Assembly: GCA_022495995.1 (NCBI GenBank)
Contig: JAFEMH010004888.1
Span: forward strand, 62,001 to 126,000
Direction: 5' to 3'
Length of the DNA: 64,000 nt
DNA from: Adenophora triphylla var. japonica
Lineage: Eukaryota; Streptophyta; Magnoliopsida; Asterales; Campanulaceae
The notes under the pieces are model-generated. The model saw nothing but the letters and a program-made list of their open reading frames with translations, searched no databases and was not told the origin of the DNA. Both the position numbers and the translations under genes were made by a program. Shown here piece after piece: positions 32,313 to 43,411 of this stretch; the first letter of the stretch is position 1, and every line of letters begins with the position of its first letter.

Positions 32313-33823
32313 TAGGGGTGTAAATGGTTCGGTTTAGCTCGGTTTGGACAAATTTAGGAGCCAAACCGCTAGTATCGGTTTGGAAAAATTCCGAACCGAG
32401 CTGAGCTAAAAAAAAAATCGAACCGAGCTGAGCTAAATCGGTTTAGCTCGGTTTAGCTCGGTTTGAACCGCGGTTTGAATCAACCAAACAAATTTACAAT
32501 TACATTTTGTCATAAGCATAGATCCCAATACAAATGCTAAAACATGCACTCATTGTTTCAACTTGAAATTCATCCATTGAATGCAATATATGAACTCAGC
32601 ATAGGCTTTCTGTTTAAGAGCATAGTTCTGGTGTATTGTTTCAACTTTTAAAAAATAATTAGGAACATACTATTGTTGGTTGAACAGCATACTTATGATG
32701 TACAATTTCAACATTTCCAAATACTCCATCCTTTGCTTACTTAGTTGTACCATGTTTGTAACAGTGTAAAATTACTCTGAAAAAATATCAGAGTTAAATT
32801 TTCTCTCTTAAATATATGAATACTAAATATATGTATGCATTTTATTGTTTGTTCATGTAGTAATCGAGTATCGAGCCTTCGACTATAGAAAGCAAAAAAT
32901 TAAAGGCAGAAAATTAGGATAAAAAATCAAAACTAGCAAAGTAAATCGACATCGACAACTTGTCAAGCATACAAGCCTCAAAAAAATAAAAAAAATAAGA
33001 ACAAAAATGCAGGGTAGGTTTATGCCTCCATTAGGAGTATGTGCCACAAAAAGGCTTGGTAATGATCTAAACTAGCAAAGTACCGAAGAAAACACATAAG
33101 CCACTAAATGTAAGTTTCGGGTAAAGATACAATTTTAGCACAAAAAAGGATAGTATCGTCTAAGTTAGGTGTATACAACATACCTCTACTTTTGTTCTCG
33201 ACGGTGAGAAGGCGGCGACGGTGAGAGGCGGCGACGGTGAGAGAGGCGGCGACGGTGAGTGAGGGGGCGACGGTGAGATCTACTTTAGAGAGAGAAAGGG
33301 AAGAGAGAGAAGGCGACGGTGAGCGGCGGCGACGGTGAGAGGCGACGACGGTGAGTGAGGCGGCGATGGTGAGATCTACTTTAGAGAGAGAAGGGGAAGA
33401 GAGAGAAGGAAAAGAGATATAATGAAAGTTCTCCAAGAGGCAGAGGTAATGTATTAAAGATTTTAGGGTTTTGAAATAAATTAAAGGTAGGGATTAATTT
33501 GATTTGGAATGAATGGTTAGGATTATGGTTTATGGTGGTTTGGTTTGACTTCATAGCTCGGTTTTGTAGGTCGGTCTCGTAGCTCGGTCTCGTAGCTCGA
33601 TTTCGTAGCTCGGTCTCGTAGCTCGGTTTGAAAGCTAAACGGTTTAGCTCGGCTCGGTTCGGCTCAGCTCGGCACCCTCAAACCGAAAGCTAAACCGAAC
33701 CGCTCGGTTTGGCATTTTTTCAAACCGAGCTAAACCACTCAAATAAAAAAACCGAGCTAAACCCCACGGTTTAGCTCGGCTCGGTCTCAAACCGCGGTTT
33801 GAGCTAAACCGCTTACACCCCTA
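32313..33823. mobile_element. second hAT-type MITE with GCGACGGTGA minisatellite
   Basis: The ends TAGGGGTGTAAATGGTTCGG and GAGCTAAACCGCTTACACCC-CTA are inverted repeats with a perfect 8-bp duplication ATGTAAGT (32305-32312 and 33824-33831). Subterminal arrays of GGTTTAGCTCGG repeats occur at both ends. The middle has no transposase. The minus-strand 110-residue ORF (33104-33436) reads through a minisatellite and is not convincing as a gene. Confidence 0.9.
33185..33400. repeat. minisatellite with GCGGCGACGGTGAGA units
   Basis: About ten variable units of GGCGGCGACGGTGAG, plus a larger duplicated block ending GAGATCTACTTTAGAGAGAG, inside the hAT MITE. Confidence 0.85.
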
Positions 33824-33831
33824 ATGTAAGT

Positions 33832-34196
33832 CGATTATTCCTTGCATCATGGTGTTGTTGCGTCTTGAAATCCTAATTGCCATGATTTCGCAACATCACA
33901 AGAAGCAATTGCGAGAAGTGATAGATTCCAAATTTGAATACTAAGCATCAGGATCTAGAATTATTGCAGCCAGTAAGCATATACACCATTACGGCTGTTG
34001 GCGCATCTTATAGAACATCTACAACACTACTTTAAAATTTCAAAATATAGCATTATATTGCTACAATGATACTCTAAATCTTGGTATATTATAAAACAAC
34101 TCTATTTTTTGCACCAAATTTGGTGCAATAGATAGACTGCGCTATATCGTTTTCCTCTTCGTTTTTTAGAATTTTTTTTCCTATATATATATATAC
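33832..34196. other. intergenic DNA without recognised features
   Basis: AT-rich, with a short palindrome TTTGGTGCAATAG near TTGCACCAAATT at about 34110. No gene is seen. Confidence 0.5.
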
Positions 34197-34374
34197 ACTA
34201 GCACATGCCCGTGTCCAAGGCCACGTTTTTTTTTTAAATTTTTTTTTAATTTATAAAAAAAAAAAATTTTAAGGGCAAAATGGGAAAGGGACAAATAGTG
34301 AGGGCAAAATGAGAATTTTCGCTGTTGGAACTGTTCATTGAACAGTAGAGGACCACCCTCATTTATACTATAGA
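34197..34374 (-). mobile_element. mini-Helitron A
   Basis: On the minus strand it starts TCTATAGTATAAATGAGGG after host A and ends in a GGACACGGGCATGTG segment followed by CTAGT. TC start and CTRRT end are Helitron termini. The base after CTAGT is G, not T. It is 178 bp and non-coding. The mate at 34426-34582 is a related copy in opposite orientation. Confidence 0.55.
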
Positions 34375-34425
34375 TATATATATATATATGAAAATATTTT
34401 ATAATATAAAATATAAATAACTCAA

Positions 34426-34582
34426 TCTATAGTATAAATGAGGGAAGTGGGATGAATAGTTGTATGAATAGTGTCAAAAGTTTTTTTTCCATTTTACTCT
34501 CACTAAGTTGTCCCTTTTCCATTTTGCCCTCACTTTTAATTAAAAAAATATCACGTGTTCTCGGACACGGGCTTTTACTAGT
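34426..34582 (+). mobile_element. mini-Helitron B
   Basis: It starts TCTATAGTATAAATGAGGG after host A and ends GGACACGGGCTTTTACTAGT, with the same CTAGT terminus as copy A. At 157 bp it is extremely short. It shares the TTTTGCCCTCAC and TTGTCCCTTTTCCATTTT blocks with copy A, so the two derive from one family. Confidence 0.55.
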
Positions 34583-34718
34583 ATATTTATATAAGTGAAA
34601 TAATAATAAATATTTTAAGAATATTTTTATTTGACGCTGAAGAGGTTTGGTCACCAAACCATTAGAGAGGTCTTAGATATCCTTTTCAAGTTGTACACTT
34701 GAAATTAATTAAACAGTA

Positions 34719-34925
34719 CTCACTCCGTTCCACAATAACCCGTAAAAATATATCTTTTGAGTTTTCAGCAAAATCTCAAAATAAAAATGAAATATTTTGT
34801 CATATTCAAAATAATTACCCACTTATTATTTACTATAACACTTACTTTCTGTTTTTTTTATCCAAACTCCAACGTATCATCTTCTAAACTTTTCTCTTTA
34901 ATTAATTCTTGTATCCAAAACATTT
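34719..34925. mobile_element. left half of a Stowaway-like element
   Basis: TACTCACTCCGTTCCACAAT resembles a Stowaway terminus. The expected inverted right end is missing, and another Stowaway starts at 34927, possibly inserted into this one. Confidence 0.35.
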
Positions 34926-34926
34926 A

Positions 34927-35201
34927 CTCCTTCCGTCCCCTAACAAGTAACACACTTTGCCATTTTGGGTGTCCCACTGATAAGTCACACTTCCTAAAAT
35001 GAAAAAGAATCTTTCTTATTCCCTCTTCTCATTCTCTCCATAAATTATTATAATACTAACAACACTATTATAATTTACTATTCTCTCCACTCATTCTCTT
35101 TCCTACTCAACTATCTACACTCACAACAGCAGCCTTTTCACTTTTTCCTTAATTTTCGTGCGAAATAGTAACTGCGTCGCTTGTTATGGGAAGGAGGAAG
35201 C
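34927..35201. mobile_element. Stowaway-like MITE
   Basis: Starts CTCCTTCCGTCCCCTAACAA and ends with inverted CTTGTTATGGGAAGGAGGAAG. The preceding dinucleotide is TA, but the right-hand duplication is degraded. It is non-coding, with the ATTCTCTCCACTCATTCTCT interior common in this family. Confidence 0.65.
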
Positions 35202-35732
35202 ATGCATTCGAAAATTCATATGAAAAGGTACAATATTTGGGCCACAAGCACCGGCATTGGATAATTTGATCCTACGAAATCAGCACAAGAATCTTGGAAC
35301 TCACCATTAGTTGTCACTTAAGTCAATCCATTGTTTTTTTGACATTTTTCAAGGTTTTCTTTATGATAAATTCTCCTTTCAGACGCTGTTCTTTTCCATT
35401 TGACTCTCTCTGTCTTACCTTCTTCTTCCTCTTTGAGGTCTCTTTCTGGTCAAATGCATTGCATGGCAGCTGTTTTCCTCATAATCCCAACCTTTTTTTT
35501 TTTTAACAAAAATAAATAAATCATAATAATCTCAACTTTCTTTTATTATTTTTAATTCACCTCTTTGCTTCTCTCTTCATGAAATTGTTCCACGACTACA
35601 TAGTTTGAACGGATATCTGATAGCGATTTTTATTTTCTTTTTCTTACATTTACGTATCAACTCCCGTGCGTGCATGGCTGTCACCTCTTTGGACGACTCA
35701 AACAGTCAAACTACGTCGATATTCCCTCTATC
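35202..35732. other. intergenic DNA without recognised features
   Basis: AT-rich with T runs. The 70-residue ORF at 35294-35506 shows no domain. Confidence 0.5.
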
Positions 35733-37167
35733 CAGTGGCGAAACTAGGATTTAATAAGGTCAGGGGGGTCAAATTTTTTCGTAACGAAAAAATATTAAAA
35801 TTTCGCTATTAAAGACAAAAATAATTATTGAAACAAAAAAGTCAAAGTTCATGGTCTTGGATAATAAGAAGAGTGTTTACAATGTAAACCTTACATTGGT
35901 CTCCTATTCTTCATCTTTTTAAAATACATCATAATATCTTCGTTTTCAATCTTCTGAAAAACCTCATCCTCTATGAATAACATCAAGCAATCGTTCAACC
36001 AAGCATCCCCCATTTTGTTACGTAAAGGTGTCTTAATGAGCTTCATCGCAGAAAATACTCTTTCAACGGTTGCCGTTGCGACAGGCAAGAGTAATGCAAG
36101 TTTGAGTAGTAAATAAACTAAAGGATAAACAATATTCTTTCTCTTTGCCACCATCAATTCAACAAGCTCACCAATCCCCTTCACATCAGAAAATTCAAGA
36201 TCGCTACGCATATCCATAATGTATGTTTCAAGTTCATTTGAAAGATCATTGCGTTCTCTTTCTGAAATGTCTGACGGATAAAATTCAGCAAATTGAATCA
36301 ATCTACATTTATCGAAAGCAGAGAAGGAATTTTTTTGATCAAGTGAGGCAACACAAAGAAGCAAATCCACATTAGTCTTGTCAAAACGACTATTCAACTC
36401 TTGAAGTTGATGATCAATCACGGTGTTAAACAGTTCAACACGATAAAGGTGCAAGTTGGTGACATGACCTCCACGTCGTGATCTCCCCGGCACTACAAAT
36501 ATATGTTCCATATTCAATACCGCTATGTCGTGTTTCTCACAAAATTCACTAGTTGACTTCAATAAATCCTCCCAACCATCTTCCCTCATTTTCTCTAGTC
36601 GGGTTCTTGACACGGTAACAAGAGAGATGGCATTTACAATATTCTGATCACGCTTTTGTAACGCCATTGACAAATGATTCGTGATTGCTAAAACATCTTT
36701 CATCAAGTGCAATAGAAACACAAACTCAAATTGGTGAATGACAAAGCTAAGAGTTTTTGCCTCAGTCTTATTCGCCGAAGTATAGCCTTCTCTCCATATA
36801 AGAGTTTTTGCCTCAGTCTATTGAATCGAAATCGAAATACCTTGGCTTGCAAAACTGGTGCCGTCTTCTTCTTCGTGACTTCGTCGGTTCGTCTCTGACT
36901 CTCTTCGTCGTCGCTCGTTGCCGCAATTCCGATTTGGAAATCGCAATTGACAAATAAAAAACGTGAACTGAGAAGAACAAAATTAACCCTAGGCCTTGTT
37001 AGGTTTATATAGTGAGTATAAACGAAAATATTGAGGGGGGTTATTTGTATTTTTTCAGGGGGGTTAAGTTCCTAATTTTATAAATGTGTAAGGGGGTAAA
37101 GTGGCAAAAACGGAAAAGTCAGGGGGGTCCATTGACCCCCCCCCTCTATAACGTGGTTCCGCCCCTG
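35733..37167 (-). mobile_element. hAT transposon, internally deleted
   Basis: The inverted ends CAGTGGCGAAACTA and TGGTTCCGCCCCTG are flanked by a perfect 8-bp duplication CCTCTATC (35725-35732 and 37168-37175). It encodes the C-terminal part of a transposase on the minus strand and lacks the N-terminal DNA-binding part, so it cannot move by itself. Confidence 0.9.
35891..36738 (-). pseudogene. hAT transposase, C-terminal part (TTF/zf-MYM1-like)
   Basis: It would cut and paste the element. The longest ATG-started frame begins at 36721, but the frame is open upstream (FEFVFLLHLMKDVL), so 36721 is probably not the true start. The 276-residue frame ends in the hAT dimerisation region: LALLLPVATATVERVFSAMK followed by LRNKMGDAWLNDCLMLFIED. 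This arrangement matches the plant TTF-type/zinc-finger-MYM-1-like hAT family, whose full proteins are about 700-800 residues. The N-terminal zinc finger and much of the catalytic core are therefore lost. The deletion border near 36750-36819 carries a repeated AGAGTTTTTGCCTCAGTCT. Confidence 0.85.
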
Positions 37168-37175
37168 CCTCTATC

Positions 37176-37327
37176 TCAATCTCACGTGATCAAAAAAATT
37201 GGCATAATAATTAAGAAATAATTAATTAAATAAGGTGTTTGTGAGTATTAAAAATAAAATATGAGAGAAAATTAATAGAAGGAATATAAAATATGAGAGA
37301 AATTAATAGAAGGAATAGTAAGTTGAT
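37176..37327. other. Stowaway-like interior sequence left of copia-2
   Basis: The GTGAGTATTAAAAATAAAAT and AATATGAGAGAAATTAATAG pattern resembles Stowaway interiors, and similar sequence (GTTGTGAGTATAAAAGTAAA) resumes right of copia-2 at 49690. Copia-2 therefore probably landed in an old MITE. TTGAT at 37323-37327 is the left target duplication. Confidence 0.45.
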
Positions 37328-37611
37328 TGTGAAGAACCGGCTGAATCCTCTGTACAAGTGGGCGACCGCCCGGTCAAGTGGGCGATCGCCCAAGATCAAA
37401 TAACGACGCTGAATCCTCTTTACAAGTGGGCGACCGCCCAGGATCAAATCTGGCGTAATTTAGTTCCCTTTTTCCGTCCGTTTCCTGTGTTATTTCCTTT
37501 TAATTGGGTTTTTCCTTTTCACATTAGGTCTCTTTTCTTTCTCAATTGTAACTGATATATATTTAGAGATCCATCAATAATAAACACAAGTTTTGGGAAA
37601 ATCATAAATTA
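37328..37611 (+). repeat. 5' LTR of copia-2, 3' end deleted
   Basis: Matches the 3' LTR (49384-49684) from TGTGAAGAACC to AAATCATAAATTA and then jumps directly into gag (CTCCTACTCGTTTC). The LTR end, the primer-binding site and the gag start are missing. ATTA is shared between the LTR edge and the gag sequence of copia-1, so the deletion probably used this microhomology. It carries GGGCGACCGCCC and GGGCGATCGCCC boxes. Confidence 0.88.
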
Positions 37612-38440
37612 CTCCTACTCGTTTCAATGGTGAAAATTACGATGATTGGGCTAGCGATATGGAGACAACTCTTGAAGCTCGCCGGAAATTTAATTTTCTA
37701 GATGGTACGATTACTCAACATGTTCTTCCCTGCACCACCTCTGATTGGAATACTATTAATGTCATGTTGATTTCTTGGATCATGAATACTATTGAATCAA
37801 ATGTTAAAAGCACTCTCTCGAAATTTAGAGATGCTAAACGTTTATGGGACTCTCTCAAAAACCGGTATGTTGTGGTTGACGGTCCACGCATTCAACAATT
37901 GAAGGCATCTATTGCTTGTTGTGAGCAAACTAAGGGCATGTCCGTGGCCACATATTTTGGCAAATTAACTGGGTTGTGGGAAGAACTCCATAGCCATGAA
38001 CCTTTGATCAATTGCACTTGTTGTGACAACTGCACGACTGCTCAACAAAATGCGGATCGCAGAGAGATAGGCAAGCTTCATCAATTTCTTATGGGTTTGA
38101 ATTCCGAGTATCATGCCAATACTCGCACCAATATTTTATCTATGGATCCTCTTCCTGGTCTTGACAGGGCATATAAATTGGTGGCTCAGGATGAGCGAGT
38201 TCGTCTTGCTAAACCTGTTCTTGAAGATGTGGTTAGTTTTGCTGTTCGTACTGGTGGAGCTCGTGTCGCGACAACCCTGATAAATCACATCTCACATGTA
38301 CTCATTGTAAGAAGACGGGTCATGATAGTACCACATGTTTTGAATTGCATGAATATCCAGAATGGTGGCTTGAGCAACGCAACAAATCCAATGCTCGCGG
38401 CGGTGGTCGTTCGAAAAATGGGCGAGGTAGGGGTTCTCCC
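37612..38440 (+). pseudogene. gag: copia-2 gag, start deleted
   Basis: The frame corresponds to copia-1 gag from TRFNGENYDDWASDMETTLE onward. It includes the zinc-knuckle region in a shifted frame after about 38275 (a CACATGTACTCATTGTAAGA stretch encodes the CTHCKK part), then stops at the insertion of the gag-only element. The protein would lack its N-terminal 45 or so residues relative to copia-1. Confidence 0.8.
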
Positions 38441-39478
38441 TCTAGACACCCCATTCTGAACCCATAATTACATGATTACACTACTCTTCGTCTCTCTTTT
38501 ATGTTTTGATGAAAGCATATCAGTTTCGTCATGTTTCGTTAAGTTTCTAACTAACCTCGTTAGTTTTGGACCTAACTGACTAACGGAACAACTGAAGAGG
38601 ACAAAATAGTCATTAGACTAGTTATCTCGCACGAGATATCATATCTCGCGCGAGATATCCCCTCGACAGGATGTGCAGAAATCACTCTCCTTCTCCGTTT
38701 CAAACTCTCTTTTTGGATAAAACCTTATCAATTCGGGTATCCAATCGGGCGGGTTCGGAACCTTCCTAGGGGATTTTACCTCTCCACCTTCACCTCTCTA
38801 ACCTCCTATAAATACTGGATGACTTTCAGTGTTTCAGGGGTGGACAATTTCACACAACACACACATTTTGTAGGTTCCTCTCCTTGAAAGGTTCCTACGA
38901 AATCACCCTAAATCACCTCAAAGTTTGTTCATCAACCTTGTTGATTCACAAACATCGAAGCCCGAATCAAGGGAACAAGGCGAAGCTCCGTCCGCATCAA
39001 GATCCAAATCAAGGATCGAGGCGAAGCTCTGTCCGAATCAAGGTTCGACTCTAAACTTTAGTCGAAACTCTGTCCGAATCTCTTCTCAAAAGGTAATCAT
39101 CCTTTAAACTTTCGTTTCTCTTCTCAACCTCTCTATTGATTTTAGAGTAGTGTAATCCCATCAAAAGGATTAGCCTAGAGTCCCTTCAATCGATGAAGGC
39201 GATCTCGAAGCATACAATCCGACATTCCTAATCAAGAAATTGATTAGGGTTTATTTGTTCTTCTTTAATTATTTTATTAAAAAGATTGAAAACCTCTCTT
39301 TTCTTTAGCAAGACCGATCTCCGGATTGGGTGAAATGGATGCCTTCTAAACCTAACCATTTCATAACCTAAGCCCCGAACCCAAATCTCTTTCAAAATGG
39401 TTTTCCTATGTTTCCAAACGAATAATATAGGTGGCGACTCAAAAAGATGAAAAGATGAAATTTTCTCACAACGCTACA
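38441..39478 (+). repeat. 5' LTR of the gag-only element
   Basis: Runs from TCTAGACACC (the first base pair is TC where the 3' LTR has TG) to CAACGCTACA. Paired palindromes TATCTCGCACGAGATA (38623-38638) and ATATCTCGCGCGAGATAT (38641-38658) lie upstream of a CCTATAAATACTGG box (about 38806). It differs from the 3' LTR at only a handful of sites, mostly around 38570-38755. Confidence 0.9.
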
Positions 39479-40794
39479 GTGGCGACTCTGCTGGGGACTT
39501 AAAAATTAAGAGGCTTAAACTTGCGTCAAAATTAAAAGAGAGGTTTTCAAAAAAATTTGTAAATTCAAATTTTCTGCTCTCAGATGAAGCATATCTCGCG
39601 GCGAGATATCATATCTCGCGCGAGATATTGCTTCGGCAATCTGGTTGTTTTCTGGTTTCTCCCGTTTATCTCATAGTTCAAGACGAGAGCCGAACATGCA
39701 AGGGGGATCCCAGAATTCATTATCTGCAGAGTTCCCACATCTTAAGGCCTCCCTTAAAGTGTAGAACTCGAATCTTTATTTCATTTAAATAATTGATTAT
39801 TATTTATGAACTGCGTGCGATTGGGTTTTATTTAATTAAAGTCCGGTCCATTGGGGATTCGGGAGTTGTAAATTGAATTATTTATCTCTCTTTCTCTCTC
39901 TTTAAGTGGAACTACGACGGCCTGAGTCTTCCTAAATTGGGAGAAACGTAGGCAACCACTTGGTGCGGCCATTATCTGTTTTCCTTTTGATTTTTCAAAA
40001 AAAAAAAAAATCTCTATTTTACTCTATCACCTAGATTGACTCTCACACACGCGCACTCATAATATAACTGTCATTGCACTGCATACCCTCTATAAACCCG
40101 GGACCCACACTAAGGACGGATGACGGTAACCACCTAGTCGCCGGTCTCTCCGAAGTTGGATCATCCCACTCCGCGTATTCAATCCACCTAGATTGTCATA
40201 TCGCGGGGAGCCTAGCCTTCCAGCCCTGCATCGCCACATTTTCATGTAGATTGTCTTTCTAGGAACACTCTGTGACCGGTCGGTTTTGACTTGGTAATCT
40301 TTCTTGTCTTTGATCAAAATGAAGCTAATGTAAAATTGACTATCGAAAAAGGATTCGGAAAAGTCCCTTCAGAAAAAGAAAACGTCCCTTCGGAATGACC
40401 CTTTCGGAAGTCCCTTTAAAGAAAAAAAAAAAAAAAAATCCTTCCGGTCAATTTTACGTGGCTTTACTCTACAAAGAATGATCAATTACCAAGTCCCTAG
40501 GGTTGGTTCGAATTACGTATACCTGTAAGATTTACCTAGGATACTAGATAGAAAACGGATCTTTGTCCGTCCGACCATGAATTTAGGAAAAATCCATCTT
40601 TCCGAATGGTTGTCTCGTGCGAGATGACCTTGTCTCGCGCGAGACTTTATTTGCAGAATATGTGTTTGTAATTGATGATCGATGTGCGCTCCCTCCTTGA
40701 GTCAAAACTCCGTCTCTAATAAAAATAAAAACTTCAAAAAAAAATCGCTCGTGAGGTAATTTTAACCATCATCCTTTTCTCCATCTAGGATCGT
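39479..40794 (+). other. 5' untranslated leader of the gag-only element
   Basis: After the primer-binding region it contains further TCTCGCGCGAGA palindromes (39591-39628 and 40611-40645) and a CTACG...CGTAG motif (39912-39951) that recurs near the 3' LTR. No clear ORF is present. The two short ORFs at about 40074-40317 have no recognisable domain. Confidence 0.55.
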
Positions 40795-42126
40795 TTGGGG
40801 CTAATATTCGAAAAGGCGTCTCGTCGAGATATCTCTAGTTCATCTCTAAGGTCGTCAAGCTCCCTTACCTCTCCAACGGTAGCATTTCAATTTCCTTCCG
40901 ACACGATGAATTCCGAAGCACTCAAGAAGGAAATCGAGGATCAAAGGATTCGATATGAAGAATTGCTACAAGCCCAAGCCGATGAAATGGAGGCTCGATT
41001 AGAACTTGAAAGGAGAATCCAAGCCGGGGAAATGAAAGCCATGGTTGACGAACTCCAAGCCATGAAACTACAATTGGCCGAATTAAGCTCAAAGAAGAAA
41101 GATAATGAGACCTCTTCCGATGATGAAGTATCATACACTAAGAAGGCTAAAAGACACCGCAAGCACAAGAAAAAGGTGTATGAGCCTAGCTCATCATCTT
41201 CCTCCTCTGACAATAAGAGTTATGCTTCCAAGAAAGAAAGCAAGGACGAACCCCTTACCATGGCAATGTTAGAAAAGAAACTTGCATCCCTCGATGTGAG
41301 CAAGGGAGCCTCTCTCTCTATTGACTATGACACCCTTCGTCAATCCATGTCAAAGCTTCCTAGAAAGTACAAGACACCCGACATTGCAAAATTCAATGGT
41401 TCTACTTGCCCTAAAGCTCATTTGGAAACCTACTCTTGGGCCATGCTACCTATGGGTGTCGATGACAACTTGCTAGTTCAATGCTTCCCTCAAACCCTTG
41501 ACGGTGCCGCTAGAGATTGGTACATGACTCTTCCACTCTCCACAAGGCTTGATTGGCCACTCGCCAGTCGTGCCTTCCAAGAACAATTTGAGGACAACAC
41601 TACCTACCGCACTACTAGGAGAGACCTCGAGCAAACTAAGCAACAACAAAATGAGTCATTCGCAGACTTTGTCAAAAGATGGAGGACCAAACTGATTGAA
41701 ATCGTTGATAGGCCAAGCCTAGACGAACAAATTCATATCCTAATTCAATGCCTCCGCGAAGAATACCAAGAGAAGCTTGCCGGCAATTACTTCCCTAGTT
41801 TCCTCGAACTCCATAAATCGGGCCTTAGAGTTGATGAATTTATCCTTCTTAGAAAGAATTCAGAAAAGGAGAATTGTCCAACAAAGGGGAGCACCGGTCG
41901 TACCTATCATGATTTTGGTGGGGCTACTCTTAAGGAAATGTTCGATGATCTAGTAGGCCAAGGAAAATTGAAGCCAATGGAAGACTATCATCCTAAGAAA
42001 ATGAGGGAAGATTGGGACCACGACAAATTTTGCGAGTACCATCAGTTTAGTGGTCATGACACCAACAATTGCTACAATTTGAGGGATACCATCCAAGACT
42101 TGTATGAAGCCGGCAAGATCAACTGA
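40795..42126 (+). CDS. gag: Gag polyprotein of the gag-only element, intact
   Basis: An uninterrupted 443-codon frame. It would encode the particle protein that packages element RNA. The N-terminal part is serine-rich and then coiled-coil (EIEDQRIRYEELLQAQADEM, about residues 45-105), followed by a lysine-rich region (KKAKRHRKHKKK) and the Retrotrans_gag core at about residues 190-340 (DIAKFNGSTCPKAHLETYSW, ARDWYMTLP, RRDLEQTKQQQNESFADFVK). The C-terminus has CEYHQFSGHDTNNCYNLRDT, the zinc-knuckle-like motif of plant gypsy gag. A second possible start is the ATG for MNSEALKKEI at 40906. No protease or pol frame follows the TGA at 42124-42126. The preserved frame among otherwise decayed elements points to recent activity. 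Confidence 0.88.
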   Translation: MGLIFEKASRRDISSSSLRSSSSLTSPTVAFQFPSDTMNSEALKKEIEDQRIRYEELLQAQADEMEARLELERRIQAGEMKAMVDELQAMKLQLAELSSKKKDNETSSDDEVSYTKKAKRHRKHKKKVYEPSSSSSSSDNKSYASKKESKDEPLTMAMLEKKLASLDVSKGASLSIDYDTLRQSMSKLPRKYKTPDIAKFNGSTCPKAHLETYSWAMLPMGVDDNLLVQCFPQTLDGAARDWYMTLPLSTRLDWPLASRAFQEQFEDNTTYRTTRRDLEQTKQQQNESFADFVKRWRTKLIEIVDRPSLDEQIHILIQCLREEYQEKLAGNYFPSFLELHKSGLRVDEFILLRKNSEKENCPTKGSTGRTYHDFGGATLKEMFDDLVGQGKLKPMEDYHPKKMREDWDHDKFCEYHQFSGHDTNNCYNLRDTIQDLYEAGKIN

Positions 42127-42594
42127 AGCATCACCACCTTGGGGCTCCGATTGTCCTCTCCCTTTTTCCTTTGAAAAAAAAAACATAGATTAGGTAAACT
42201 TCCTAGTATGTTCTCGAAGAGTCGTTCTGTCATTCTAGTCCATCTCTATCCTCTCTAGTTTGTGTCAAGTAAACTATCGAGTCTGTTTCGAATTTCCTTA
42301 TCAATAAAAGTTATCTCTTTACCCTAAACACTTTCCTAAGAGTTGTTCTTCTTTATGAGTATCATTTGATCTATGTTGAATAGTGGACCCTCATTCCTTA
42401 AATCATCACGAAAGATAGAGGCTTCTAAACAAGTTTGAAATGAAAAGTATCCTTAGAAGGCTTAAGGCTAAACATTACTCATGTTGAAAGTTGAAGATCA
42501 ACAAACGAAGGAAGCCAAAGGCGCTGCTATCAACATTCATCCCAAGAAAAGTGGGGCTACTCAATTCAAGGCTTTGAGAGTACAAAAATAAAAA

Positions 42595-42641
42595 GCTCGC
42601 TAGGTCGAAACTCCTCAAATCGTCCTAGGCAAAAATAGAGC
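42595..42641 (+). ncRNA. predicted structured RNA motif, copy 1
   Basis: Nested stems: outer GCTC (42595-42598) with GAGC (42638-42641); middle CTAGG (42600-42604) with CCTAG (42624-42628); inner CGA (42606-42608) with TCG (42620-42622). The A-rich strand AAAAATA lies between the middle and outer 3' arms, as in copies 2 and 3. It lies in the 3' untranslated part of the gag-only element. Confidence 0.5.
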
Positions 42642-42644
42642 ATC

Positions 42645-42676
<32 letters not shown>

Positions 42677-43335
42677 AGAGAGAGAGAAAAACTCTCAAGC
42701 CTTCATCGCCCCACAACAAGGATGAAATTTCAACAAAGGCAAGAAGGACTCTCCCGCAAAGAAGAAGAGTCAAGTGATATCAATGAAGAAAAGAGGATCC
42801 CTCAACATCCTCTTACAATGAAGCCCGAATGGCAACGCAAATGAAGAAGACTTTCAACATCAATCCATAAAGAGAAATGTTTAGCCTTAATTCATACTAA
42901 TGATTGGCTATCTTTTCAAATTCGTTAAGAAATTTCTAGATGATACAAGGTCCATTAAAAGTAGAGCAACTTTTCTAGACCTTTGAGCCATATAGCGTTC
43001 TTTGTTGAGTCTAGGGGCTTCCTCTTAGCCATTCTCATACACACTCTTGAAATCCAAGCATCAAAACTGGGGCTTCCTAACCTTTCCTCCCCCAGTCAAT
43101 CTCTACTCAAACTGTCAAGAGTAATCTAATTTGCAGTAGGGGCTTTCCTTTTCGCTTCTCACTCTCATCATCAGAGAATATACTCCTCCATAAAAAGAGT
43201 TAATGCTTGGATAACCTTCCAAAAATAGAGTCCGTCTCTCCTCAACTAAACTTGAGATCTCATCTTTCTCCTCAATGAGATTCTTCCAACTGAGTCCCCT
43301 TCGAGTAAACATACTTTTCAAGAGAAAAAAAAATA

Positions 43336-43385
43336 GCTCGCTAGGTTGAAAACTCGTAAAGAGCAGCCTAGGCAAAAGTTAGAGC
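43336..43385 (+). ncRNA. predicted structured RNA motif, copy 2
   Basis: Outer GCTC (43336-43339) with GAGC (43382-43385); middle CTAGG (43341-43345) with CCTAG (43367-43371); inner CTC (43353-43355) with GAG (43361-43363). Shares the TTGAAAAC linker with copy 3. Confidence 0.55.
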
Positions 43386-43411
43386 ACAAAAACAAAAGAC
43401 GCAAAAGAGAG

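Noticed and set aside
33104..33436. 110-codon minus-strand ORF
   Set aside because: Low-complexity translation of a minisatellite inside a hAT MITE.
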